Assembly (NCBI RefSeq): GCF_028649435.1
Contig: NZ_JAQSIN010000003.1
Origin: Curvibacter microcysteis
GTDB taxonomy: Bacteria > Pseudomonadota > Gammaproteobacteria > Burkholderiales > Burkholderiaceae_C
Strand: one strand, 5' to 3'
Length of the DNA: 64,000 nt
This document shows, in pieces, positions 47,080 through 55,595 of the stretch; the stretch's first letter is position 1, and the number at the start of each line of letters is the position of its first letter. The notes under the pieces were generated by a model. The model made no database searches. It was not told the origin of the DNA and saw nothing but the letters and a program-made list of their open reading frames with translations. The translations under genes were made by a program, and so were the position numbers.

Positions 47080-48345
47080 TCAGAGCCCGCGCAGCGCCAG
47101 CATGGCCACGCCCGTGGCGGGCAGGGCGGCCAGCAAGAGGCCCAGCGGGTGGATGGACTGCTCCTCGAAGTGCCCGCGCAAAATCGCCACCCCGGCCGGG
47201 TTGGGCGCGTTGGCGATCACGGTCAGGCCGCCACCGGTGACGGCACCGGCCACCAGGGCCACCTTGAAGTCATCGCTCAGCCCGGGCACCAGTGAGCCCA
47301 GGTAGGTCAGCGCTGCGTTGTCCGTGATGGCCGTCAGGGCGGTGGCGCCCAGGTAGACGCTGTCACTGTCCAGGGACAGCAGCAGGGGTTGCAGCCACCA
47401 CTGCTGCTGCCCGCCCAGCACCACCAGGCCGGCCAGGAAGAAGGCCACCAGCAAGGCTTCGCGCAGGATCAAGGGGTTCTGATGGCTTTGGTAGGCGGTG
47501 GCCAAACCCAGGAAAAACAGGAACAGGCCCAGGAACACCGTGGGGTGGTGGGCAAACACCACCACGCCCAACAGGAACAGCAGGTGCACCAGCACCAGGG
47601 CGGCGGGCACGGGGGGATGCGCCTCGCGGCGGCGCGGCTGGGGCGGCAGGGCGCGCAACTCGCGCTGGAACAAGGCCACCAGGCCGGCGGCATTGACCAG
47701 CACCGCCACGGCGGCCTTCCAGCCGAGGGTGGTCAGCACAAAGGCCAGGTCCCATTGCCAGGTGTGGGCCACCATCAGGATCGGGGGGGCGGCAAAGGGC
47801 GTCAGCGTGCCGCCAATCGAGACATTGACAAAGAGCACGCCCAGGACCGCGTAGCGCAAGCGCGTGGACAGGCCCTGGCTGAACAAGCTGTCGCGCAGCA
47901 TCAGCGCGGCCAGGGTCATGGCCGCCGGTTCAGTGATGAACGAGCCCAGCAAGGGCACCACGGACAGCAGCACAAAACACGTCGCCATGGCCCAGGGCAG
48001 GGGCAGCCACTGCGCCACGCCGTGCACCAGCCGGGCCGCCACCTGCAGGATGGGGCGCGTGCCTGCAATCACCATGATGGCGAAGACAAACAGCGGCTCG
48101 GTGAAGTTGCGGCTGTTGAGGTACTGGGTGGCGGCCTCCTGGCCCTGCAGCGCGAACATCAAGACCATCAGCACCATGGCCCAAAAGCCAAACACCACCT
48201 CCACCTCGCCGAGCAAGTGCCACAGGCCCGCATGCCGCGGCCGGGTGTGGGCCAGGTGTTCAAAGAACTTGGTCGAAAACGTGTGCAGCAGGGCGATGGC
48301 AAACAAGGCCGCGCCGATCCACTGCAAGGTGCTGGGGTTGCTCAT
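47080..48345 (-). CDS. putative Na+/H+ antiporter (PF07399-type)
   Basis: 421 residues from the ATG at 48345 (MSNPSTLQWIGAALFAIALLHTFS), about 11-12 membrane helices. Blocks typical of this family: FVFAIMVIAGTRPILQVA, LLGSFITEPAAMTLAALMLRD, VNVSIGGTLTPFAAPPILMVA and AITDNAALTYLGSLVPG followed by GGGLTVIANAPNPAGVAIL. The polar TEPAAM and TDNAALTYLGS segments are likely ion-path residues. The frame is open far upstream but without family sequence. Divergent from the Bug receptor gene; the 211-bp gap shows no clear site. Confidence 0.82.
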   Translation of the reverse strand: MSNPSTLQWIGAALFAIALLHTFSTKFFEHLAHTRPRHAGLWHLLGEVEVVFGFWAMVLMVLMFALQGQEAATQYLNSRNFTEPLFVFAIMVIAGTRPILQVAARLVHGVAQWLPLPWAMATCFVLLSVVPLLGSFITEPAAMTLAALMLRDSLFSQGLSTRLRYAVLGVLFVNVSIGGTLTPFAAPPILMVAHTWQWDLAFVLTTLGWKAAVAVLVNAAGLVALFQRELRALPPQPRRREAHPPVPAALVLVHLLFLLGVVVFAHHPTVFLGLFLFFLGLATAYQSHQNPLILREALLVAFFLAGLVVLGGQQQWWLQPLLLSLDSDSVYLGATALTAITDNAALTYLGSLVPGLSDDFKVALVAGAVTGGGLTVIANAPNPAGVAILRGHFEEQSIHPLGLLLAALPATGVAMLALRGL

Positions 48346-48556
48346 GGCAAAAGGCTTCACTGAAAAAAGAGGGCGCCAGGGGGCGCGCCAGGGCTGGTCC
48401 GCCAACCCGGGCGCTATTGTGGGGGCAGCACCTGGCGGCGCCATGAGGCAGTCGGGCAAAAAAAGGGTCTGGACGGCACAATGGACCCGGTGGGCTGGCC
48501 AGTCCAGTCGCTGGACGCACGCCCCCCTTTCCATACCAAAAATCAGGAGACCTGCC

Positions 48557-49582
48557 ATGCCATTCATTCGATCCGCCCCAGCGCCTGCGTCCTGCCCGGA
48601 TGCGGCCCGGCGTCAACTTTTGGGCGCCGGCCTGGGCTTGGGGGCGGCGGCCCTGATGGGCGCCACGCGGCCGGCCCGCGCCGCCGTGGCGGGGGGCCGG
48701 CCCATCCGTTTTGTCGTGCCCTATGCCGCGGGCGGCACCACCGACCTGGTGGCCCGGGTGGTGGGCCAGCGCATGGCCGAGACCCTGGGCCAGCCCGTGG
48801 TCATCGAGAACCGGCCCGGTGCGGGCGGCAACGTGGGCATGGACGCGGTGGCCAAGGCCGCGCCCGATGGCCTGACTCTGGGGCTGGGCGCGATCTCGAC
48901 CAATGCGCTCAACCCCCACGTCTACAAGAGCATGGCGTTTGACCCGCGCAAGGACTTCACGGCGGTGGGCTTGCTGGGCTATTCGACCATCGTGCTCGAA
49001 GCCGGTCCCGCCTTGCCCGTGCGCAACGTGGCCGAGCTGCTGGCCTGGGCGCGCAAGAACCCGGGCCTGAGTTTTGGCACGGCGGGGGCGGGCACCTCCA
49101 TGCACCTGGCCGGCGCGCTGTTCGCCCAGCTCACCCAGACCGAGCTCAACCATGTGGCTTACAAGGGCAGCGTGCCAGGCATCAACGACTTGCTGGGCGG
49201 GCACCTGCCCCTGATGTTTGACAACCTGCCGGCCTCGCTGCCCCACATCCAGGCCGGGCGCCTGCGCGCGCTGGCGGTGGCCGGCAAGGCGCGCTCGCCG
49301 TCCCTGCCCGACGTGCCCACGTTGGCCGAGGCTGGCATCGCGGGCTACGAGGTGGACCCGTGGTTCGGGGTGTACGCGCCGGCCGGTCTGCCTGCCGCCA
49401 CCTTGCAGGCGTTGAGCCAGGCCTTGGTCGAGGCCCTGGGCCAGGCCGCGGTGCGCGACAAGCTGCAGCAGGCGGGCTTTTTGCCGCGCAGCTCCAGCCC
49501 CGAGGCGCTGGCCGCTTTGTCGGCCAGCGAGTACGAGCGCCTGGGGCGCATCGCGCGCGCCGCCCACATGAGCGCCGAGTGA
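48557..49582 (+). CDS. Bug-family tripartite tricarboxylate receptor
   Basis: 341 residues. Export signal with a twin Arg (DAARRQLLGAGLGLGAAALMG), possibly Tat-dependent. The mature protein starts at RPIRFVVPYAAGGTTDLVAR, the classic Bug ligand-loop start, and continues with VIENRPGAGGNVGMDAVAKAAPDG and HVAYKGSVPGINDLLGGHL. No TctA/TctB permease is present, so it is an orphan receptor, as is typical for the many Bug genes of Burkholderiales. Ligand unknown; probably a carboxylated compound. AGGAGA precedes the ATG. Confidence 0.9.
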   Translation: MPFIRSAPAPASCPDAARRQLLGAGLGLGAAALMGATRPARAAVAGGRPIRFVVPYAAGGTTDLVARVVGQRMAETLGQPVVIENRPGAGGNVGMDAVAKAAPDGLTLGLGAISTNALNPHVYKSMAFDPRKDFTAVGLLGYSTIVLEAGPALPVRNVAELLAWARKNPGLSFGTAGAGTSMHLAGALFAQLTQTELNHVAYKGSVPGINDLLGGHLPLMFDNLPASLPHIQAGRLRALAVAGKARSPSLPDVPTLAEAGIAGYEVDPWFGVYAPAGLPAATLQALSQALVEALGQAAVRDKLQQAGFLPRSSSPEALAALSASEYERLGRIARAAHMSAE

Positions 49583-49660
49583 GTCCGGGTGGGGGCCTTC
49601 TGAGTGCGGGTGGCCGTGTCAGAATCGCCCCCTTCTTGTTTTTGGGCGCGGACCTTCTCC

Positions 49661-50290
49661 ATGCAATTTTCGACTTGGCTGGCCTTTTTCGCGGCGGCGT
49701 GGGCCATCAGCATTTCTCCCGGCGCGGGCGCTCTGGCGGCCATGAGCGCGGGCCTGAACCACGGCTTTCGCAAAGGCTATGTGACCACCGTCGGCCTGGT
49801 GCTGGGCATCTGGACCCAGCTGATCGTGGTGGGGGTGGGCCTGGGCGCCCTGGTGGCGGCCTCGGCCACCGCCTTCGCCCTGGTCAAGTGGGGCGGCGTG
49901 GCCTACCTGGTGTGGCTGGGCATCCAGCAATGGCGGGCCCCGGCCCGGCCGCTGGCCGCGCTGCAGGCCCAGGCCTCGGAAGTGCCCTGGCACGCCATGG
50001 TGCGGCGCGGCTGGATGATCAACGCCATCAACCCCAAGGGCACGGTGTTCCTGTTGGCCGTGGTGCCGCAGTTCCTGGACCTGCACCAGCCTCTGGTCTG
50101 GCAGTACCTGGTGATTGGCCTGACCCTGAGCTTCACCGACTTCGTGGTCATGGCCGGCTACACCTTGCTGGCCGCCCAGGTGCTCAGTTCGCTCAAATCG
50201 GCGGCCCACATGCGCGCGCTCAACCGCTTGTTTGGCTCGCTGTTCGTGATGGCGGGGGGCCTGCTGTCGGTGTTCTCGCGCGCCGAGTGA
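49661..50290 (+). CDS. LysE/RhtB-family amino-acid exporter
   Basis: 209 residues from the ATG at 49661 (MQFSTWLAFFAAAWAISISPGAGALAAM), five to six membrane helices. Family features are the SPGAGALAAMSAGLNHGFRKG motif after helix 1 and GWMINAINPKGTVFLLAVVPQF. Likely exports an amino acid or related metabolite. Convergent with the AraC gene. The longer in-frame start (49604) adds a non-family leader. Confidence 0.9.
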   Translation: MQFSTWLAFFAAAWAISISPGAGALAAMSAGLNHGFRKGYVTTVGLVLGIWTQLIVVGVGLGALVAASATAFALVKWGGVAYLVWLGIQQWRAPARPLAALQAQASEVPWHAMVRRGWMINAINPKGTVFLLAVVPQFLDLHQPLVWQYLVIGLTLSFTDFVVMAGYTLLAAQVLSSLKSAAHMRALNRLFGSLFVMAGGLLSVFSRAE

Positions 50291-50314
50291 GTGATTGAGG
50301 GCGGGGCCTTGGGC

Positions 50315-51304
50315 TCAGGCGCTTGGCCGGTGCTTGCCTGAAAAATGCCGGGGCGCCTGCCCCATGGCGGCGCGGAACATGGCCGAAAACGCGCTCTCGC
50401 TGGCGTAGCCGCTGGCGCTGGCCACCTGGCTCACGGGCAGGCCGCGCGCCAGCAAGGGCAGGGCGTGGGCCAGCGTCACCTGCTGGCGCCACTGCTGGTA
50501 ACTCAGCCCCAGTTCATCGCGAAACAGCCGCGCCACCGTGCGCTCACTCGCGCCCACCGAGGCCGACCACTGCGCCAGCGTGGCCCGCTCGCCCGGGCTG
50601 CGCAGCACGGCTTCACACAAGGCGCGCAGGCGTTTGTCGCCCTGGCCCGCCACGGGCAGGGGCACGCCCATGCGGATTTGCGGCGCTCGCTGCAGCTCGT
50701 CGCACAGCAGCGGGGTGATCAAGGCCTCGCGCGCGCTGGCCGTCCCTTCTTCCGGCGCACCGGTCAACCGGGCGGAATCCGCCGCGCTGGGGGGCAGCGG
50801 GTCGGGCAGGGTGTCGAGCTGGCGCACCAGGGCACGCATGAGTTCGCTGACCTCGATCACCACGCAGCGCTGCCAGGGGGCACTGGCTGGCGCGATCAGT
50901 TGGTGCAGGTACAGGGTGTGCAGGTTGGCGTCTTCCACCACGGTGATCGAGTGGGCCATGCCGGCCGGCACCCACACCGCCCGCGACGGCGGCACGATGA
51001 AGGTGCCGTCTTCGGTGCTGAGCCGGCACACCCCATTGAGTGAAAACGTGAGTTGGGCCCAGGCGTGGGCGTGGGGCAGCACCTCGGTTTCGGCCAGCAG
51101 GTGGCGCATCTTGGCGCGCAGTGGGCGCTGGGCCGTGGGCTGGTAAAGGTGTGGGGTCAGGCTGCCCACCAAGTCGGCCGGGGCTTTGGCGCGGGGGGCG
51201 CTGCGCGCCCGACCTCGGGCCCGAGGGCTGAGGGAGGCTGCCGCAGGGGCGGGGCCCTTGTTGGGACCGGTGGCTGGACGGGTGGGCGAGGCGGTGGAGG
51301 GCAT
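50315..51304 (-). CDS. AraC-family transcriptional regulator
   Basis: 329 residues from the ATG at 51304. A disordered Pro/Ala/Arg-rich N-terminus is followed by a cupin-like sensory domain (HLLAETEVLPHAHAWAQLTFSLNG, VPPSRAVWVPAGMAHSITV). The C-terminal AraC DNA-binding pair of helix-turn-helices is ASERTVARLFRDELGLSYQQW and GLPVSQVASASGYASESAFSAMFR. Divergent from the MFS transporter at 51413, which it probably controls. The frame stays open through the transporter gene (to 52756), but that part is antisense and not coding. Confidence 0.88.
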   Translation of the reverse strand: MPSTASPTRPATGPNKGPAPAAASLSPRARGRARSAPRAKAPADLVGSLTPHLYQPTAQRPLRAKMRHLLAETEVLPHAHAWAQLTFSLNGVCRLSTEDGTFIVPPSRAVWVPAGMAHSITVVEDANLHTLYLHQLIAPASAPWQRCVVIEVSELMRALVRQLDTLPDPLPPSAADSARLTGAPEEGTASAREALITPLLCDELQRAPQIRMGVPLPVAGQGDKRLRALCEAVLRSPGERATLAQWSASVGASERTVARLFRDELGLSYQQWRQQVTLAHALPLLARGLPVSQVASASGYASESAFSAMFRAAMGQAPRHFSGKHRPSA

Positions 51305-51314
51305 GGGCAGCGGG

Positions 51315-51361
51315 TCTTGTCTGATTACCGACGATATTTGTCTTTTCATCGCCAACAAGAC
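51315..51361. promoter_or_regulatory. possible AraC operator between regulator and MFS gene
   Basis: The 108-bp gap 51305-51412 contains the inverted pair TCTTGT (about 51315) and ACAAGA (about 51356), and TTGTCT occurs twice as a direct repeat in between. This is the kind of arrangement AraC proteins bind. Found by eye only. Confidence 0.3.
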
Positions 51362-51412
51362 GCGAGTCTGGGTCGTAGGATGGGCCTCGTCAAGTTTTTG
51401 GAGGCCTTTCCC

Positions 51413-52654
51413 ATGTCGACTGCGCACGCTCTGCCCGCGCCCACGTTCAAGCAGGACGCCCGCCTGATCGGCCTGGTGGGCCTGGCCCACGGCATCAGCC
51501 ACTTCAGCCAGCTGGTGCTGGCGCCGCTGTTCCCCTGGCTCAAAGAAGCTTTTGACGTCAGCTACACCGAACTGGGCCTGGTGTTGACGGTGTTTTTTGT
51601 CGTGTCCTGCGCGGTGCAGGCCCTGTCGGGGTTTGTGGTGGACCGCTACAGCCCGCGCCCGGTGCTGTTCGCCGGTCTGGGTTTGCTGGGCGTGGCCTTG
51701 ATCGGCTATGCGCTGGCGCCCAACTACCCCACGCTGCTGCTGTGCGCGGTGCTGGCCGGCATGGGCAACGGCGTGTTCCATCCGGTGGACTACACCTTGT
51801 TCAACCGCAAGGTCAGCAGCACCCGGCTGGGCCATGCCTACAGTGTGCACGGCATCACGGGCAGCCTGGGCTGGGCGCTGGCGCCGGCCCTGGTGGTGCC
51901 ACTGGCCCTGGCGTTCTCCTGGCGTGTGGCGCTGGGGGTGTCGGGTGCCTTGGCCTTGGCGGTGTTGGCCGTGCTGTACTTGCAGCGCGAGGTGCTGAGC
52001 CTGCCGGCCGCCGCGCCCAAGCCCGCGTCGGCCCCTGCGGGCAGCGCGGCCGCGGCGGGGGGCTTTGACTTCTTGCGCATCCCGGCCGTGTGGATGTGCT
52101 TCGCCTTCTTCTTGTTCTACGCCATGGCCTTGAGCGTGGTGCAGACCTTCGCGCCTGAGGCAGCGCGCCACTTGCATGACGTGCCGGTGGCCCTGATCGC
52201 TGCCTGCCTGACCATCTACATGGTGGCCAGCGCCAGCGGCATGGTGCTGGGCGGCTTTCTGGCAGCCGACCCGACGCGCTGTGAACGCATCGTGGCCTTG
52301 GGCATTGGCATCGCGGCCCTGGTGGCGCTGAGTTTGGCGCTGGCGCCGGTGTCGGGCATCTGGGTGCCAGTCTTGTTCGGCGTGATGGGGTTTGCCAACG
52401 GCATTGCCGGGCCCTCGCGCGATTTGCTGGTCAAGCGCTCCACGCCCGAAAACGCCACCGGCCGCGTCTACGGCGTGGTCTACGCCGGGCTGGACATCGG
52501 CCAGGCTGTGTCGCCGCTGATTTTTGGGCGCCTCATGGACCACGGCCAGTACACCAGTGTGCTGGTCGGCCTGGCCATCGTGCAGGGGGTGCTGATCGCC
52601 AGCGCCTTCAATGTGCGCCGGGTGCGGCGCACCGCGACGCTGGCCGCGGCCTGA
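51413..52654 (+). CDS. MFS transporter
   Basis: 413 residues with 12 membrane helices in two halves. The conserved loop after helix 2 is SGFVVDRYSPRPVLFAGLG; the second half has KRSTPENATGRVYGVVYAGLD. Start at ATG 51413, which follows GGAGG by 8 bp; an in-frame ATG at 51380 is possible. Substrate unknown. Divergent from an AraC gene and followed, 95 bp later, by a ThDP-dependent enzyme, which suggests a small uptake-and-use or export unit. Confidence 0.88.
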   Translation: MSTAHALPAPTFKQDARLIGLVGLAHGISHFSQLVLAPLFPWLKEAFDVSYTELGLVLTVFFVVSCAVQALSGFVVDRYSPRPVLFAGLGLLGVALIGYALAPNYPTLLLCAVLAGMGNGVFHPVDYTLFNRKVSSTRLGHAYSVHGITGSLGWALAPALVVPLALAFSWRVALGVSGALALAVLAVLYLQREVLSLPAAAPKPASAPAGSAAAAGGFDFLRIPAVWMCFAFFLFYAMALSVVQTFAPEAARHLHDVPVALIAACLTIYMVASASGMVLGGFLAADPTRCERIVALGIGIAALVALSLALAPVSGIWVPVLFGVMGFANGIAGPSRDLLVKRSTPENATGRVYGVVYAGLDIGQAVSPLIFGRLMDHGQYTSVLVGLAIVQGVLIASAFNVRRVRRTATLAAA

Positions 52655-52749
52655 GCGGCCTGAGCGGCCGTCGCGCCGGGCTGCGCTGGCACGCAGTAGG
52701 ATGCGGGCGGGCCGCCACGGAACGCGGCAATTTTTGATCAAGGCAGCAC

Positions 52750-54459
52750 ATGGCACAGCGCAACGCAGGACATCTGATCGTCGAATGTTTGATCGCCCAA
52801 GGCGTGGAAGTCGCCTTCGGCGTGCCCGGGGAGAGCTACCTCGCGGTGTTGGACGGTTTTCACCAGCACCGGGAGCAGATCCGTTTCATCACCTGCCGCC
52901 AGGAAGGCGGCGCGGCCTTCATGGCCGAGGCCCACGGCAAGCTCAGCGGCCGCCCCGGCGTGTGCCTGGTGACGCGGGGGCCGGGCGCCACCAATGCGTC
53001 GATTGGCGTGCACACCGCGTTCCAGGATTCGACCCCGATGGTGTTGTTGGTGGGCGACGTGGGCAGCGACTTCCGTGACCGCGAGGCCTTTCAAGAGGTC
53101 GATTTCCAGAGCTTCTTCGGTCCCAGCACCAAAGCCATGGCCAAGCGGGTGGAGCGCATCGACGACGCGCGCCGCATCCCCGAGTACATCGCCCGCGCCT
53201 TCGCCACCGCGCTGAACGGCCGCCCCGGCCCGGTGGTGCTGGTGCTGCCCGAGGACATGCTGACCCAGTCCGTCGACGCCGAGCCCTTGCCGCGCGTGGA
53301 GGCGGTGCAGGCCTGGAGCGACCCCGGCGCGCTGCGCGATCTGCGCCAGCTGCTGCTGCAGTCGCAGCGCCCCTTCGTGATCGCCGGTGGCGGCGGTTGG
53401 ACACCCCAGGCGGCCCAGGCCCTGCAGCGCTTTGCCGAGAACTGGCAGCTGCCCGTGGGCAATGCCTTCCGCTTCCAGGACACCTTTGACAACCACCACC
53501 CGCTGTACGCGGGCGACGTGGGCATTGGCATCAACCCGCGCCTGGCCGCGCGCATCCGCGAGGCCGACCTGGTGCTGGCCATCGGCCCGCGCCTGGGCGA
53601 GATGACCACCAGCGGCTACACCCTGCTGGAGGCGCCGCGCCCACGCCAAAAGCTGGTGCACATCCACGCCAGCGCCGAGGAGCTGAACCGGGTCTACCAG
53701 GCCGACCTGGCCATCCAGTCGAGCATGAATGCCGCCGCGCGCAGCCTCGAGGTGCTCAGCGCGCCGCCCAGCCTGCCCTGGGCCGACTGGGCGGCCGCGG
53801 CCCACGCCGACTACGAAGCCAATTTGCAGCCCCAGGCCCTGGCCGGCCTGGACCCCAGCCAGCCTGGCGTGATCGACATGCCGGCGGTGGTCGCGCTGCT
53901 GCAACAACACCTGCCGGCCGACGCCGTGCTGACCAATGGCGCGGGCAACTTTGCCAGCTGGGTGCACCGCTACTTCCGCCACTTTGGCCTGGCGCGCGGC
54001 CACAAGACGCAGCTGGCGCCCACCGTGGGCGCCATGGGCTACGGCGTGCCGGCGGGCATCGCGGCCAACCTGGTCAGCGGCCGGGTGGCCTTCACCATCG
54101 CCGGCGACGGCGACTTTCTCATGAACGGGCAAGAGCTGGCCACCGCCGTGCAGCACGGCGGCAAAAGCATCATCGTGCTGCTCAACAACGGCATGTACGG
54201 CACCATCCGAATGCATCAGGAGCGCGAATACCCCAGCCATGTCAGCGGCTCCAGCCTGAGCAACCCCGACTTTTGCGCGCTGGCCCGGGCCTATGGTTAC
54301 GCGGCCGAGCAGGTGACGCGCACCGAAGACTTCGAGGCCGCCTTGCTGCGCGCCTTGCGCTGCGAGCGTGGCACGCTGATCGAGATCCCGCTCAGCCCCG
54401 AGGTGATCACCACCCGCGCCACGCTGAGCGCCATCCGCGAGGCCGCGCTCAAGCGCTGA
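52750..54459 (+). CDS. ThDP-dependent enzyme, acetolactate synthase-like
   Basis: 569 residues with the three-domain layout of the POX/acetohydroxyacid synthase family. The N-terminal domain has AQGVEVAFGVPGESYLAVLD and the catalytic Glu51 in CRQEGGAAFMAEA; RGPGATNASIGVHTAFQDSTP follows. The C-terminal ThDP domain has VGAMGYGVPAGIAA and the GDG...NN motif (GDGDFLMNGQELATAVQHGG to LLNNGMYGT). It is not part of an ilvBN operon and no small subunit is near, so it is probably a 2-oxoacid decarboxylase or ligase rather than the anabolic synthase. Substrate not readable. Confidence 0.85.
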   Translation: MAQRNAGHLIVECLIAQGVEVAFGVPGESYLAVLDGFHQHREQIRFITCRQEGGAAFMAEAHGKLSGRPGVCLVTRGPGATNASIGVHTAFQDSTPMVLLVGDVGSDFRDREAFQEVDFQSFFGPSTKAMAKRVERIDDARRIPEYIARAFATALNGRPGPVVLVLPEDMLTQSVDAEPLPRVEAVQAWSDPGALRDLRQLLLQSQRPFVIAGGGGWTPQAAQALQRFAENWQLPVGNAFRFQDTFDNHHPLYAGDVGIGINPRLAARIREADLVLAIGPRLGEMTTSGYTLLEAPRPRQKLVHIHASAEELNRVYQADLAIQSSMNAAARSLEVLSAPPSLPWADWAAAAHADYEANLQPQALAGLDPSQPGVIDMPAVVALLQQHLPADAVLTNGAGNFASWVHRYFRHFGLARGHKTQLAPTVGAMGYGVPAGIAANLVSGRVAFTIAGDGDFLMNGQELATAVQHGGKSIIVLLNNGMYGTIRMHQEREYPSHVSGSSLSNPDFCALARAYGYAAEQVTRTEDFEAALLRALRCERGTLIEIPLSPEVITTRATLSAIREAALKR

Positions 54460-54486
54460 GGCCTGTTCGGTGTTGACCGCCCGGTG

Positions 54487-55434
54487 TCACGTGCCGGGCG
54501 CCTCGGGCTGGGGCGGCAGCGGCTGGCCTTGCAGCAGCGGTTGTTGGGTGAACAGCTCGGCCGCCCAGTCCACAAAAGCGCGCACCTTGGCGCTCAGGTG
54601 GCGGTTGGGCGGGTAGACCACGTACACCGGCAGCAGTGGGTGGCCCCACTCGGGCAGCAGGCGCATCAACTCGCCTCGCGCCAGGTAGGGCTGGGCCTGG
54701 TAGCTGGTGATCTGGCCAATGCCCAGGCCACCGAGCACGGCCTCCAGGTAGGCCGCCGACTCGTTGACGCTGAGCTTGTAAGGGCCCGGGATTTCGATCA
54801 CCTCTTCGCCCTGGTGGAACTCCAGCGGGTACTGGCGCCCGTTGTGCGCGCCAAAGTACACCACCGTGCTGTGCTCGCGCTCGATGTCCAGCGGGTGGGC
54901 GGGGGTGCCGTGGCGGCGCAGGTAGGTGGGCGAGGCCACGGTGATGAACTCGAGGTTGCCGATGCGGCGCGCCACCAGGGACTGCTCAATCAGGTTGCCG
55001 CCTCGGATCACGCAGTCCACGTTGTCCGAAATCATGTCCACGATGCGGTCGCTCACGCCCAGGTCCAGCTGGATGTCGGGGTAGCGCTCGTGGAAGCCGG
55101 GCAGGTTGGGGATGATCAGCATGCGCGCCAGCGAGGTGCCCACATCCACGCGCAGCCGCCCGCGCGGGCTGGCGCGGGCCTGGCCCATGCTGGCCTCGAT
55201 GTCGTCAAAGTCGGTCAGCAGGCGCAGCGTGCGCTCGTAGTAGGCCGCGCCGTCGGCGGTCACGGTGACGCGGCGGGTGGTGCGGTTGAGCAGTTTCACG
55301 CGCAGCCGAGCCTCCAAGGCCTGGATTTGCTTGGTGACGGTGGCCTTGGGCAGGCCCAGTGAATCGGCGGCGCGGGTGAACGTGCCGGCTTCCACCACGC
55401 GCGTGAATATGCGCATGGCCTGGATCGGGTCCAT
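54487..55434 (-). CDS. LysR-type regulator of the efflux operon (CeoR/BpeT-like)
   Basis: 315 residues. Helix-turn-helix region near residues 4-62 (GTFTRAADSLGLPKATVTKQIQALE), and the LysR effector domain with RLRVDVGTSLARMLIIPNLPGF. Divergent from llpE-ceoA-ceoB-opcM, the same arrangement as ceoR in Burkholderia cenocepacia and bpeT in B. pseudomallei, where the LysR protein activates the pump. Equivalence rests on synteny. The longer frame upstream (to 55887) is antisense to llpE and not coding. Confidence 0.88.
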   Translation of the reverse strand: MDPIQAMRIFTRVVEAGTFTRAADSLGLPKATVTKQIQALEARLRVKLLNRTTRRVTVTADGAAYYERTLRLLTDFDDIEASMGQARASPRGRLRVDVGTSLARMLIIPNLPGFHERYPDIQLDLGVSDRIVDMISDNVDCVIRGGNLIEQSLVARRIGNLEFITVASPTYLRRHGTPAHPLDIEREHSTVVYFGAHNGRQYPLEFHQGEEVIEIPGPYKLSVNESAAYLEAVLGGLGIGQITSYQAQPYLARGELMRLLPEWGHPLLPVYVVYPPNRHLSAKVRAFVDWAAELFTQQPLLQGQPLPPQPEAPGT

Positions 55435-55470
55435 GGGCTCTCCTGTGGTCGTGCCCGGGTTCGGGCTGTA

Positions 55471-55489
55471 GCAAATTCTCACATGTTGC
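55471..55489. promoter_or_regulatory. possible LysR operator upstream of llpE
   Basis: GCAA and TTGC flank an 11-bp core (55471-55489), a LysR-type inverted repeat. The site lies in the 161-bp gap between the regulator and llpE. Two GTTGCACC copies (55567-55574 and 55585-55592) follow, the second just before the llpE ATG, which lacks a clear ribosome site. Confidence 0.35.
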
Positions 55490-55595
55490 GGCCTCGCCAT
55501 TGTTGGGCGTTTGGAAACACTGCTGTGGCCATTGAGGTGTTTATGCGGCGCCCATCCGCCACTACAGTTGCACCATCCCTTTTTGTTGCACCGCC

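Noticed and set aside
51305..52756. N-terminal extension of the AraC gene
   Set aside because: The frame stays open through the divergent MFS gene by chance; the protein from 51304 is complete for its family.
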